Of a DNA stretch of 64,000 nt, positions 1 through 9,048 are shown one piece after another (positions within the stretch are counted from its first letter, which is position 1; the number at the start of each line of letters is the position of its first letter). Origin of the DNA: an uncultured Bryobacterales bacterium (GTDB lineage Bacteria; Acidobacteriota; Terriglobia; Bryobacterales; UBA6623); NCBI GenBank assembly GCA_951813605.1, contig OX638379.1, positions 2,642,062-2,706,061 of the forward strand, read 5' to 3'. The translations under genes and the position numbers were made by a program. Below the pieces are notes generated by a model that was not told where the DNA came from, made no database searches, and worked only from the letters and a program-made list of their open reading frames with translations.

Positions 1-1
1 C

Positions 2-127
2 AAGTCCAAGGGTGGGACCGACCATATCGACAATCTCCAGTTACTCTGCGGAGCGTGCAATTCGATGAAGGGTACGATCAGCCAAGCTGCGTTCCATGCG
101 AAGCTGACTAAGCAGGGCTTGCGATAA
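2..127 (+). CDS. HNH-domain protein, C-terminal end (partial)
   Basis: The reading frame enters from the left edge and stops at TAA 125-127, leaving 41 residues. They carry the second half of an HNH nuclease zinc/metal motif: a GGTDHIDNLQLLC stretch followed by GACN and a KG dipeptide, the usual H-N-x-x-x-LC-xx-CN-xxKG end of this fold. This arrangement is common at the C-terminus of HNH endonucleases and of DNA methyltransferases with a fused HNH module. The N-terminal part lies outside the window, so the choice between the two cannot be made. The small ORF 23 bases downstream is a likely operon partner. Confidence 0.7.
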   Translation, partial: KSKGGTDHIDNLQLLCGACNSMKGTISQAAFHAKLTKQGLR

Positions 128-150
128 CCGCGCGCAAGGGAAAATCGGGA

Positions 151-339
151 ATGGCGAACCAGACCAAGAAAGACAAGCCGGAGCCGCGCATCATCGAACT
201 ACCGCATCACTCCTACCAGCCCAGCGTCGCTGAGTTGAACCAGGACATGCGGGTGGACGCCTCCTTCGAGGAGCTGGTGAAAGCCGTACTACAGCCAGCC
301 AAAATCCGCTATGTCATGCCCCGGAAGCGCAAGCCCTAG
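151..339 (+). CDS. small conserved-looking protein downstream of HNH gene
   Basis: A 62-residue ORF starts 23 bp after the HNH gene. It has a polar lysine-rich N-terminus, a PHHSYQPSVAELNQD segment, an acidic helix around residues 30-45 (RVDASFEELVKAV) and a basic RKRKP tail. I recall similar short proteins beside HNH or methyltransferase genes in mobile elements, but no function is known to me. No signal peptide or membrane segment is seen. The close spacing and coherent composition favour a real gene. Confidence 0.6.
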   Translation: MANQTKKDKPEPRIIELPHHSYQPSVAELNQDMRVDASFEELVKAVLQPAKIRYVMPRKRKP

Positions 340-386
340 ATGTTGGGTCTGCGCCACTTATGTATATAATCCCCTACCCAAAAGTA

Positions 387-803
387 CTAGCCAACGTTAC
401 GAGGCGGTACGGGAGCGGTGCGTGCGGCGACATCGGCGAGGTAGGGCACGAGATCGGCCAGTTGGTAGCGTCGGTTGAAACGGTAGGCGAACTCGGCGAA
501 GTAGCGTCCGGCTTCGCGCGAGGAGCAGGCGTGGTAGGTCCCGTCGATCGAGCGCTTGACGTTGCCCAGCAGGGTGTTCACCCAGCCCAGGCCGGGGGTC
601 CCGCAGCTGCCCGTGCCATCGCCGGTGACGTGCGGCTCTTGCTCGCAGCCGGCCGCCTGCACCCCGCGGAAGCAATGCAGCCCGTCGCCGCGCAACGCCG
701 TCCCGGGCCGCGGGTGCCCGCGCGCCCAGCGTTCCAGCTCCGCCCTGCGGAAGCCCTGCACCGGGCTCAGCCGCAGCCGCTCCGGCCGCCCGTCCGCGCT
801 CAC
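387..803 (-). pseudogene. IS1595-family transposase, C-terminal remnant
   Basis: About 138 codons of the C-terminal half of an ISXO2/IS1595-type DDE transposase. Visible family signatures are WVNTLLGNVKRSIDGTYH and FAYRFNRRYQL near the end. The frame is closed upstream by a TAA a few codons before the first GTG, and the N-terminal DNA-binding part and first catalytic residues are absent, so this is a truncated relic. No terminal inverted repeats were recognised. The 196-codon plus-strand ORF over the same bases is its antisense shadow. Confidence 0.75.
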
Positions 804-1110
804 CCTGCAGGGTTACTAGGCTTTGGTGGACAGTTAGGGCTGCACGGCAGCACAGGCGGCCGGCACAACGGCGAACGCCTGCCGGGCACGCCGGGAACAA
901 GGTGCCGGACAAGGGGCAGGACGTTCAGGCCCCGCCGCCGACCAGCCTAGATGGCTCTCACCACTCCAAGCGCCCTACATCGCGCTTGGCGGGCCCCCTT
1001 TCGGAGCGCCGATCGCCCCAGCTCGCAGCGCTGCCCCCTGTGGGCGCCCCGATTCGTGAATTGCGGGCAATGACGTGGGAATCACTCATGTCGAGTGCGA
1101 CGATATCCCT
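804..1110. other. intergenic, no gene recognised
   Basis: About 300 bases between the transposase relic and the isomerase-like gene. No coherent protein, RNA or repeat was recognised. It may contain further decayed IS sequence and the promoter of the next gene. Confidence 0.4.
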
Positions 1111-2097
1111 ATGCCCATGCTTTCCCGCCGCACGGCTCTCGCCCAGCTTGCGTGCCTCGGATGTGCAGGCGTCCGCGAACAACCGAGCAAGCCTGCGTCG
1201 CCAGCCTCCCCGTGGCGATTCGCAATCGGCCTGAACGGATTCGGATCCTCCGAGACACATCACGGGAAGCGTTACGACTACGACAAGATCCTCGAATTCG
1301 CCCGCGACGAGGGATTCGAAGGAATCGAATTGTGGCGAGGCTGGCGCCACGGGTACCCCGACCCTGATGCCAACGATGCCATCCGCGCATCCCGCGACAA
1401 GATCGAATCGTACGGGCTGCAGGTATTCTCGATCCAGGCCGGTGTCCGAGGCGTGAACCCCGTCTCGGACGACAAGTCCGAGCGGGCCGAGTACACTGCG
1501 CGCCTCCAGCAACAGGTGGACCTCGCTGTCAAGTTCGGGTGCGACGCAATGGGCCTCTGGTCAGCGGGACGGGCTGCGGACGAGACCGACGAAGACGAGT
1601 TGATCGAGCGCTTCGCGGAAGTCGTGCGTCCGGTAGTCTGGTACGCGATCGAGAACGGGATTCTGCTCGCCATCGAAGGCGAGCCTCCTTTGATCGTTAA
1701 CTCCGTGGCACGCTACCATAAGCTTTTCGCGGCGGTCGGCATAGACGAATTCAAAGCGATATTCGACCCTTCCCATTTCGACGTGCTCAACGGTGCCCGC
1801 GGTGGTCCCGAGGATTTGCTTGTCGAACTCGGCGTGGCCAGGATCGGGTACGTTCAGTTCTGCGACGGGGATTCCACGCTTCGCCCATTCCCGAACGGGA
1901 GCCCGGGCACGTCTCGGCACCTGCCCTGTGGCGAGGGAGTTTACGACATCGCCAAGCTCTGTTCGATTCTTGACGAAGGAGGCTTCCAGGGATGGTTCCA
2001 AATCGACAGTTGGGGCACCGAAGACGCCTACTGGACCTCCAAGTCCTGCAAGGACTCGGTCACCAACTACCTTCGAAGCGTCGGGACTTCAGTCTGA
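1111..2097 (+). CDS. sugar phosphate isomerase/epimerase-like protein (exported)
   Basis: Xylose-isomerase-like TIM-barrel protein (AP endonuclease family 2 superfamily). Typical segments are GFEGIELW near the first strand, DLAVKFGCDAMGLW, an ILLAIEGEPP strand, the AIFDPSHFDVL metal-site region, GYVQFCDGD, and GWFQIDSW near the end. His, Asp and Glu residues in these strands normally hold a divalent metal. The frame is open from 1075, but the ATG at 1111 gives a better N-terminus: it opens with RRTALAQLACLGC, resembling a Tat leader with a possible lipobox cysteine. Relatives of this type are often exported in planctomycete and acidobacterial genomes. The substrate cannot be read from the sequence. 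Confidence 0.8.
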   Translation: MPMLSRRTALAQLACLGCAGVREQPSKPASPASPWRFAIGLNGFGSSETHHGKRYDYDKILEFARDEGFEGIELWRGWRHGYPDPDANDAIRASRDKIESYGLQVFSIQAGVRGVNPVSDDKSERAEYTARLQQQVDLAVKFGCDAMGLWSAGRAADETDEDELIERFAEVVRPVVWYAIENGILLAIEGEPPLIVNSVARYHKLFAAVGIDEFKAIFDPSHFDVLNGARGGPEDLLVELGVARIGYVQFCDGDSTLRPFPNGSPGTSRHLPCGEGVYDIAKLCSILDEGGFQGWFQIDSWGTEDAYWTSKSCKDSVTNYLRSVGTSV

Positions 2098-2208
2098 GCG
2101 GACGGTGACAAGACGCTGGCGCGTCCGCTGAGACTCGAGCTTCCGTGCTCCGTCAAGTCACGACCGACTCGATTGCCGGCTGCATGAACAGTCCGCCAAG
2201 GGGGATGG

Positions 2209-2284
2209 TAGGCCCGAGCGGACTCGAACCGCTGACCTCTACCGTGTCAAGGTAGCGCTCTAACCAGAACTGAGCTACGGGCCT
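2209..2284 (-). tRNA. tRNA-Val (GAC)
   Basis: The minus strand folds into a complete cloverleaf of 76 nt. The acceptor stem AGGCCCG pairs perfectly with CGGGCCT, the D-arm begins GCTCAG, the anticodon stem is CTACC/GGTAG with loop TTGACAC, and the T-arm carries GGTTCGAGTCC. Loop positions 34-36 read GAC, giving valine. CCA is not encoded. It lies between two plus-strand genes and is transcribed against them. Confidence 0.95.
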
Positions 2285-2556
2285 GTGCAGCGGTCAGCCC
2301 GGCAATTGCCGGACAGCCTGATTGGCAACGATCAGGGGCTCGTCACCCCCCGTGCCTAGGTCGGATCATAGCATAGGGTGGGACTTCCAATCCGGGTCGG
2401 GAAACCGCCGACTGATGGACACGAACTACCTTCAAGAGGCGGGGGCGAGCGCAAGCCATGCGGCTCGGCAAGCCCCAAGCCGACCCGTTGTTGTATTGTG
2501 AACGCGCCTGCTCTGCATCCGCTTGATGCCGGCACTGTAGTGAGAAACTCGTAGAA

Positions 2557-3417
2557 ATGATGAACCACGCTGTCCGGTCGCTTTGTCGGGTTGTCAGCCT
2601 CGCCAGCCCCCTCCTGCTCTGGCAGGCGGGCGCCGCGCAGACCGGCACGATTCCGGCCGATGCTGAATCCGCCGTCTCGGCGCTGAACGATTCCCCCCGG
2701 CATGGAGAGTGGGTGGACATCAAGGAAGGGCGATCGGACGCTAGCCGCTGGGGGGACACCGTCCGGACCTGGGTCGTGTACCCGGAAAGGGCTACGCGCG
2801 CGCCCGTGGTCGTGGTCATTCACGAAATCTTCGGGTTGACCGACTGGATCCGCGCAGTTGCCGACCAATTCGCCGCTGAAGGATTCATAGCGATCGCTCC
2901 AGACTTGCTGTCCGGCCACGGGCCCGACGGCGGCGGCACGCCACAAGACCGCCAGCAAGCGGTCGCGCTTGTGCGCTCTCTGCGGGTCGAGGACACGACG
3001 CGACGCCTTTCCTCGGTCGCCCGCTACGGACTCTCCCTACCCGCCGCCAACGGCAGATTCGGATCGGTCGGCTTCTGCTGGGGAGGGAGCACGAGCTTCA
3101 ATTTCGCCGCCAACGAGCAGGATCTGGACGCGGCCGTCGTGTACTACGGCAGTTCCCCGAGCCGCAATATGCTGGCGCGCATCGAGGCACCCGTGCTGGG
3201 CCTCTACGGCGAGGACGACGCCCGCGTGAACGCGACGATCCCAGACGCCGTGCGGGAAATGCGCCGAATGGGCAAGTTCTACGAGCCGCACCGATTCCAA
3301 GGGGCCGGACACGGCTTCTTGCGCCAGCAGGCAGGCCGCGACGGGGCGAACCTGGCGGCGGCGCAGGCCGCATGGCCGAAGACGATCTCGTTCTTCCGCG
3401 AGCACCTTGAGGATTAG
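2557..3417 (+). CDS. dienelactone hydrolase family protein, exported
   Basis: 286-residue alpha/beta hydrolase with an N-terminal signal peptide (hydrophobic stretch about residues 12-27, cleavage near AGAAQ). The dienelactone hydrolase pattern is clear: VVVVIHEIFGL strand and turn about 85-94, nucleophile Cys174 in GFCWGG, acid Asp in YGEDDARV about 220, and His252 in GAGHGF. Dienelactone hydrolases open the lactone ring in chloroaromatic degradation, but many exported relatives have unknown ester substrates. It ends 9 bp before the sulfatase start, suggesting co-transcription. An alternative start is the next codon, also ATG. Confidence 0.9.
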   Translation: MMNHAVRSLCRVVSLASPLLLWQAGAAQTGTIPADAESAVSALNDSPRHGEWVDIKEGRSDASRWGDTVRTWVVYPERATRAPVVVVIHEIFGLTDWIRAVADQFAAEGFIAIAPDLLSGHGPDGGGTPQDRQQAVALVRSLRVEDTTRRLSSVARYGLSLPAANGRFGSVGFCWGGSTSFNFAANEQDLDAAVVYYGSSPSRNMLARIEAPVLGLYGEDDARVNATIPDAVREMRRMGKFYEPHRFQGAGHGFLRQQAGRDGANLAAAQAAWPKTISFFREHLED

Positions 3418-3426
3418 GGCCATCCC

Positions 3427-4866
3427 ATGTACTGTCCCGGGACTCCGGCGATCGCGGGCATCGCGCTGCTCGCCCTGTCTCTAGCTCCCTGCGCGGGCGC
3501 GACCAACATCGTCTTCATGATGGCCGACGACCTCGGCTGGAACGACGTTGGCTATCACGGCAGCGAGATTCACACCCCTCGAGTCGACTCCATCGCTGCG
3601 CGGGGAACGCGGCTCAGCCGGTACTATGCTTCGCCTCTCTGCAGCCCGACCCGGGCTGCCTTCCTGACCGGTAGAATGCCTCTGCGTTACGGAGTCGACC
3701 GGCCAATCGAAACGCGGGGCGGCTTGCCATTGGACGAGAGCCTCTTGCCCGAGATGGTGCGCGATGCCGGATACCAAACCGCGATCGCGGGCAAATGGCA
3801 CCTCGGGTTGGAGCACGTTCAGTTCCATCCGCATAACCGAGGGTTCGACAGCGCTTACGGCCACCTAGGTCCGGCGCTTGACTACTGGACCCACATCTGG
3901 GACGGAGGCCTCGACTGGCATCGGGACGGCAACTCGCTCGATGAGGACGGCTACACCACCGCGTTGATCGGCGCGGAAGCCGAACGGGTCATCAGGGAAC
4001 GCGACCCCTCGAAGCCGCTGTTCCTGTACGTGGCGTTCAACGCTCCGCACGGTCCGTTGCAGGCAGCGGAAGACGCCATCGCCGCCTACGATGTCATCTC
4101 GAATCCGAACCGTCGCGCCTACGCCGCGATGGTGAGCGAGATGGATCGAGCCGTCGGCGGGATCCTCGACACGTTGGACGAGGAAGAGTTGACGCAAAGC
4201 ACACTGATCGTCTGGTGCAGCGACAACGGCGGCGCTCTGCGGCTCGGTGCCGACAACTCCCCGCTGAGGGGAGGCAAGGGCGGTGCGTTCGAAGGGGGCA
4301 TTCGGGTCCCTGCGGCAATTTGGAAACCAGGCGCAGTGGAAGGCGGGAAGACGTTCACCCAGATGATGACAGCGACCGACTGGTTGCCGACGATCGCGGC
4401 GGCGGCCGGTATCCGACTCGATGCGAAACACGAGATCGATGGCATCGATATGTGGCCGGCTCTGACGATGGGAGCGAAGCTCGACCGCGACGAGCCGTAC
4501 GTCGCCGGGGTGTTTGGCAATGTCGCGGTGATCGATGGGAACTGGAAATACGTCGAGGCCATGCCGCGAGGCGGGGGCCAAGCAGGAGCGCATCTATTCC
4601 GTCTCGACGCGGACCCCGAGGAAAGAAACGATCTCGCGATGTCCAATCCGCAGAAACTGGCAGAGATGGCTGCCCTTCTGCAGAGTTTTCCGCGGGCTCC
4701 GACCGTGGCGCCCGACGTGGCCCCTCCAGGCCCGGGCCGACGGGGACCTCGCGGCGGGGCACCGGGCAAGCGAGCGGGCCGACAGCCCGGAAGAGGCGGC
4801 GGCGCGCTAGACGGCTGGAAGGAGATCACGAAGCAACCATGGGTAGAAGCGGCGCGTCGGGATTAG
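3427..4866 (+). CDS. exported arylsulfatase-type sulfatase
   Basis: 479-residue type I sulfatase. The signal peptide spans residues 1-25. The metal-site start MADDLGWND lies about 32-40. The maturation signature CSPTR has Cys72, the residue converted to formylglycine. GKWHLG lies about 122-127, and a second metal-binding region contains WCSDNGG. The C-terminus carries a glycine, proline and arginine-rich tract about 435-463 that is not typical of the family and recurs in the two YHYH proteins downstream. It probably removes sulfate esters from an external substrate. It shares a likely operon with the hydrolase upstream. No maturase gene is visible in the window. Confidence 0.92.
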   Translation: MYCPGTPAIAGIALLALSLAPCAGATNIVFMMADDLGWNDVGYHGSEIHTPRVDSIAARGTRLSRYYASPLCSPTRAAFLTGRMPLRYGVDRPIETRGGLPLDESLLPEMVRDAGYQTAIAGKWHLGLEHVQFHPHNRGFDSAYGHLGPALDYWTHIWDGGLDWHRDGNSLDEDGYTTALIGAEAERVIRERDPSKPLFLYVAFNAPHGPLQAAEDAIAAYDVISNPNRRAYAAMVSEMDRAVGGILDTLDEEELTQSTLIVWCSDNGGALRLGADNSPLRGGKGGAFEGGIRVPAAIWKPGAVEGGKTFTQMMTATDWLPTIAAAAGIRLDAKHEIDGIDMWPALTMGAKLDRDEPYVAGVFGNVAVIDGNWKYVEAMPRGGGQAGAHLFRLDADPEERNDLAMSNPQKLAEMAALLQSFPRAPTVAPDVAPPGPGRRGPRGGAPGKRAGRQPGRGGGALDGWKEITKQPWVEAARRD

Positions 4867-4966
4867 ACACCCGGTCCGGGCACCGCAGTTGGCAAGGGCA
4901 GTCGCACACTCGCTCCAGGAACGGAGCTCGCACAGGAGTGGCTATGATGCTTGCAGAGCAAGCGAT

Positions 4967-6211
4967 ATGATTCGAATCCCACTGCTATTTGTCGCGTTCG
5001 CCGGGATCGTGGCCGCCCAGTCCGGTCCGTGCTTGGCGGATGCCTTCCTTGACGTGTCCGAGGCTCCCGGTGCGGGGCCCGCGCACCCGCGCCCGCGAGT
5101 CGAGGCAAACTGCGAGGGCGACGAGCTGGTTGTTCGTTCCAACGGCATTCCGCACTACGAATTCGTGCAGGTCACACCGAACCCTCTCAAAGAGCAAGAC
5201 TACGAGTTCCGCATTCCGTCCGCTCCGCAACGAGCCGGAGCGCCGACGCCTATCCCGCTGCTAGGCAGCATCGGCTTCGCTGTCAACGGAGTCGTGATCT
5301 TCGGGCCGAACGAGGGGCCGGTGCCCGCCGAAGAGCAATTCGGAGATCCCGTGTTCAACGCGATCATGGACGCGTGCATGGGGCACACGGCACTCGAGTA
5401 CCACTATCACGCCATGGTGCAGAAGTGCCTGAGCAACGGTGTGAAGGACGGGGACCCGTCCCCTGTTCTGGGATTCGGCTTCGATGGCTTTCCCATTCGC
5501 GGCCCGTGGGGCTGCGCCGATGCCGAGTGCAACGAAGTCCTCCGCTATCGCAGCAGTTGGGAAGAGGTTCGCGAGCCGCACCAAGACGCATGGGACGCCT
5601 ACGAGTATGTGGAGAAGGACAGCCGGGAATATCTAGACGCATGCAACGGTCACACAGGTCCCCAAGGGGACTACCACTACCACGTGACCGAGACATGGCC
5701 ATATATCCTCGGCTGCTATGCAGGCCCACCTGTAGGTCGTGGCAACCGAGGCCGGCGCAGGCCTCAAGTCAGCGAGGCTGGACCAGGCCGGCGGCCGCCG
5801 CCCGGAGGGCCCGGCCGCAGCGGTGATCGGGTTCCTAGGGCGGGTCGCCCTCGCGGCGGCCCCGGTGCGGGCCCCGGCCGACCGAGCCCCGAGGAAGTGC
5901 GGGCGGCCTCGGAAGCCTTGAGCAAGGACGAGGCGACTGTAGCCAAAGCACTTCGAGTCGAACCGGGCGGTCTGAAGCCCGTCAATCTGGCAGCCTCCGC
6001 ACGGACCCTGGGCGTGGAACCAGGTCAGCTCATCGAGGCGCTCGGACGCTCGGAGGCACCGAGGCGGCCACGGCAGAACCAAGCCCCGCCCGGCGAGCCG
6101 GAATGCTTTTTCCGATGCGGCCAGAGCGAGGAGAACGCCGTCGGATGCACCCTTACTCCGGACCACAAGGTCATGTGCTTCCGGCCTTGTGACGACAACA
6201 AATGCGGCTGA
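4967..6211 (+). CDS. YHYH domain-containing secreted protein (copy 1)
   Basis: About 414 residues from ATG 4967; the frame is open from 4889 but only the later start gives a signal peptide (MIRIPLLFVAFAGIVAAQ). The YHYH family pattern is present: a first EYHYHAM site, a GFGFDGFPIRGPWGC segment and a second GDYHYHV site before GCY. These histidine motifs suggest metal binding, but the biochemical role is unknown. After the domain comes an R/G/P-rich tract, then a helical module (LSKDEATVAKALRV ... NLAASARTLGV ... LIEALG) shared with copy 2, and finally a cysteine-rich tail with six cysteines in the last 35 residues. Its stop overlaps the next gene by 10 bp. Confidence 0.85.
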   Translation: MIRIPLLFVAFAGIVAAQSGPCLADAFLDVSEAPGAGPAHPRPRVEANCEGDELVVRSNGIPHYEFVQVTPNPLKEQDYEFRIPSAPQRAGAPTPIPLLGSIGFAVNGVVIFGPNEGPVPAEEQFGDPVFNAIMDACMGHTALEYHYHAMVQKCLSNGVKDGDPSPVLGFGFDGFPIRGPWGCADAECNEVLRYRSSWEEVREPHQDAWDAYEYVEKDSREYLDACNGHTGPQGDYHYHVTETWPYILGCYAGPPVGRGNRGRRRPQVSEAGPGRRPPPGGPGRSGDRVPRAGRPRGGPGAGPGRPSPEEVRAASEALSKDEATVAKALRVEPGGLKPVNLAASARTLGVEPGQLIEALGRSEAPRRPRQNQAPPGEPECFFRCGQSEENAVGCTLTPDHKVMCFRPCDDNKCG

Positions 6212-7335
6212 TTCGCCCGCTTTTGCTGGCGGCAGCTGTGGTGGCGGTGATCGCCGCGTGGCCTCAGGACCTCTCGATCCCGGCGGTCGACCACTCCCAG
6301 CACCCTATCGTCGATGTTCCGGTTGACCAGCCGGTGCCATCGCTGACCATCCGGCTGGTCCCGGACATGATGGACGGGTTCAACGTGTTCCTAGACACCC
6401 GGAACTTCCGGTTCACGCCGGAGAATGTCGGCAACACGAACATATCCAACGAGGGACACGCCCACCTCTACTTGAATGGCGAAAAGGTAGCGCGGCTCTA
6501 CTCTCCCTGGCATCATCTGTCCGGCAAGCTGCTACGCGAGGGCATCAATCGGCTCGAGGTGGAATTCAGTACGAACGATCATTCCGTTTGGGGCGCAGCG
6601 GGCGCGCCTATCGGGGCTGACGTGCTGATCAACACCCTGGACGACGACGGCGACCCGATCGTCCGAGAGGAGGTTCGCTACACGCTCGACTGGGATTGGG
6701 GGCTAGCCAAGCGCCATCCGTCCGGCGGTTGGGTGGTGCGCAACGACCTCGGATACGACGTGCATGTGACTGGTGGTCGGCTCGTGACGCGGAATCTGGA
6801 ACTGGTTCCCTGTCACGAGGTGCCTGACTCTTCACCGCTAGCTAGGTTGATGCGCCGGCTCGGGCCGGTCCCGGCCCTGGCCGGGCACAGCAGCCTGATC
6901 CCGAACGAATCGAAGATATCGAAATCGTACGAGGAGCCACTGTCAACTCCCGAGAGTACATTCCTGGAAGGCCGGCTGGTGACGGATCCGGAATACTGCC
7001 GAGCCCATTACCTGATTGCTCGGCCCACGGGCTCGGGTCCGGGTGCTTATGCATTGGAGGTCGAGGGTACGTGGAACCGGGAGTCCGATCCGAAACGTCA
7101 GCCGTTCCACATTCAGTCGCCCGCAGCGTACGGCCAGTTCCTAAGCCTCTTTTCGTCCGACGGCGGCAGACTTGCTCGCCGCACAATCGTCGGAGGAATA
7201 GAGATGACCGTTCGCCGCTCGCTGGCGACCATGTTCGACGGGGTGGAGTTTGCCGACGGAAACGCCGATGCGGCGGGAAGGCAGATCATGCGGACGATTG
7301 TCGCCGGGACGGAGCTTCTAGTCCAGGGCGGCTGA
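6202..7335 (+). CDS. secreted protein of unknown function between two YHYH genes
   Basis: 377 residues, starting inside the last codons of the upstream YHYH gene (10 bp overlap), so translation is probably coupled. A signal peptide covers residues 1-19. An N-terminal beta-rich domain holds histidines in EGHAHLYLNG and SPWHHLSG and in TNDHS, suggestive of metal binding. A C-terminal half contains a single YCRAHYLIARP motif. I do not recognise a named family. Its position between two paralogous YHYH genes suggests the three proteins act together outside the cytoplasm. That is inference. Confidence 0.75.
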   Translation: MRLIRPLLLAAAVVAVIAAWPQDLSIPAVDHSQHPIVDVPVDQPVPSLTIRLVPDMMDGFNVFLDTRNFRFTPENVGNTNISNEGHAHLYLNGEKVARLYSPWHHLSGKLLREGINRLEVEFSTNDHSVWGAAGAPIGADVLINTLDDDGDPIVREEVRYTLDWDWGLAKRHPSGGWVVRNDLGYDVHVTGGRLVTRNLELVPCHEVPDSSPLARLMRRLGPVPALAGHSSLIPNESKISKSYEEPLSTPESTFLEGRLVTDPEYCRAHYLIARPTGSGPGAYALEVEGTWNRESDPKRQPFHIQSPAAYGQFLSLFSSDGGRLARRTIVGGIEMTVRRSLATMFDGVEFADGNADAAGRQIMRTIVAGTELLVQGG

Positions 7336-7670
7336 GCCGGCCGCGGACAGCCGGAATTCGGCGCGGTCCCGGGTTTGCGAATCGGCCCCTACCGGAACGG
7401 ATGCGCAAGGACCGAGCGTCTCGCCAGAGCCTCTCGAGCCGAAGGGCCCCGCTCGTAAAGAGTGTGCAACAGCAGGCTGAATACCGCCGAATGCGGAGGA
7501 CCGGCGGAAACACATCAGATACCCATACCGCCTATCTCGTTAGCTGCCCGGACGGACGAGAAGGGCATGGCGATCAGAAGCTTGCCGGTCGGCGAGGTGG
7601 GCCTGCCGGCAACTCAGATGCGCGCTGGCACCCGCGCCGAAACCGAATGCCTAGCGGAGTAAATTGAGAA
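7336..7670. other. intergenic between secreted-protein genes
   Basis: 335 bases, with only short unconvincing ORFs in several frames. A GGAG at about 7657 serves the next gene. A separate promoter for the second YHYH gene could lie here, but no clear -35/-10 pair was seen. Confidence 0.4.
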
Positions 7671-8783
7671 ATGTCCAACATGAAAGCGCTACTCGCCTGC
7701 ATCTTTGCCGCCGCTCTCCCGATGGCGGCAGCGGATTCGCCCTGCCCTGCCGGCGCCTTTTTAGATGTAAGCCAGTCCGCCGGGGCAGGCGAAGGATTCC
7801 CCAGGCCCCGGGTCGAAGTGAAGTGCGAAGCGGACTCTCTCGTGGTTAGCAGCAACGCGATCCCTCATTACAAATTCGTGCAGATCACGCCGAATCCGCT
7901 GGTGGCGCTGGACAGGGACTACCGCATGCCCCTCTACCCGAAGCTGGCTGAAGACCCCAGCCCGCTTCCGCTGCTCGGTCCCTCGGGGGTGGCGATCAAC
8001 GGCATTCCGCTATTCGGGCCCAACGAGGGTCCCGTGCCGTATCCCGGGTTCGGAGACCCGGTCTACAACGCGATTCTGGACGACTGCTTGGGGCATACGG
8101 CGCGCCAGTACCACTACCACGCCTTGGCCGAGGCTTGTCTCGCGGTCGGCAAGCGTTACGGAGAGCCCTCTCCTGTCCTTGCTTTCGCGGCGGATGGATT
8201 TCCTGTTTACGGCCCATTCGGATGCGCAGACGAGACATGCTCCGAGGTCATCGAGTTCAAGAGCAGCTGGGATGAACGGCGGAGCCCCCGGAACGACGCT
8301 TGGGACGCGTATCGTTACGCGCCAAAGGAAGGGGCGGAATACTTGGACCGCTGTAACGGGCACAGCGGGAACGACCACGGCGGATCGTACCACTATCACG
8401 CCACCGCGACATTCCCATACATCATGGGCTGCTTTTCCGGGACTCCCGCCAGCGACGTGGGACGGCTGGAGGATCGGCAGCTAAGTCGCCGCGGCCAGCG
8501 CGGCGGGGGCCCGCCGCCGGAGCCGCGGCCGACCGCAGCACAGGTCAGGAGGGCGGCGGTCGAGCTGGGAATCAAAGAAGACAAGCTCGCCGAAGCCCTG
8601 CGCCTAACCGACGGTAGAGTGGTGCCGATGAACTACGCCGCTGCCGCGCGAGCACTTGGTATCGGTCACCGGGCGCTTAGCGCGGCACTAGGGTTTGAGC
8701 TGCCGCAGGCCGGGCGGCCCCAGCGCGGACGAGGACGTGGACGGGGCGGCCCCGGCGGTCCGAGGCGGGCCCGACGCCTCTAG
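7671..8783 (+). CDS. YHYH domain-containing secreted protein (copy 2)
   Basis: 370 residues, paralogous to the gene at 4967. Matching landmarks: signal peptide ending MAAADSPCPAG, the phrase SSNAIPHYKFVQITPNP, VAINGIPLFGPNEGPVP, the QYHYHAL site, AFAADGFPVYGPFGC and the GSYHYHATA site. The same C-terminal helical module follows (RRAAVELGIKEDKLAEAL, YAAAARALGI, LSAALG) with R/G/P-rich tracts on both sides. Unlike copy 1 it lacks the cysteine-rich tail. The start at 7671 is preferred over 7680 because a GGAG lies about 10 bp upstream. Function unknown; the paired HxYH sites suggest metal binding. Confidence 0.85.
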   Translation: MSNMKALLACIFAAALPMAAADSPCPAGAFLDVSQSAGAGEGFPRPRVEVKCEADSLVVSSNAIPHYKFVQITPNPLVALDRDYRMPLYPKLAEDPSPLPLLGPSGVAINGIPLFGPNEGPVPYPGFGDPVYNAILDDCLGHTARQYHYHALAEACLAVGKRYGEPSPVLAFAADGFPVYGPFGCADETCSEVIEFKSSWDERRSPRNDAWDAYRYAPKEGAEYLDRCNGHSGNDHGGSYHYHATATFPYIMGCFSGTPASDVGRLEDRQLSRRGQRGGGPPPEPRPTAAQVRRAAVELGIKEDKLAEALRLTDGRVVPMNYAAAARALGIGHRALSAALGFELPQAGRPQRGRGRGRGGPGGPRRARRL

Positions 8784-9048
8784 GGTCCAATCGCCCCCAA
8801 CGCTTTCCGAAGTCCTTCTAGCCGTTCCCATCCTCCCGGCACAGGGGCCTCTCGCAGACCGAACAGAGCGCGCTTCGCTCAGAGCAAATAGTGGTTGGCA
8901 CAGCGTTCCTCTCATCAATTGCGTGCTTGGGAATGACCACGCCACCCCACTCAACTATTGCCCCCGATCCCCGCGATAATGGGCGCTCAGCACAGGGCAA
9001 CGTGAGAGCTTCTGTGATTGCTCGAATCCCGTTCGTCGCTGGCGGCTC

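Noticed and set aside
360..950. 196-codon plus-strand ORF
   Set aside because: It is the antisense shadow of the IS1595 transposase remnant and has low-complexity composition.
2209..2284. tRNA-Val as attachment site for the 31-kb integrase
   Set aside because: I found no copy of the tRNA 3' end near either integrase, and the distance is large.
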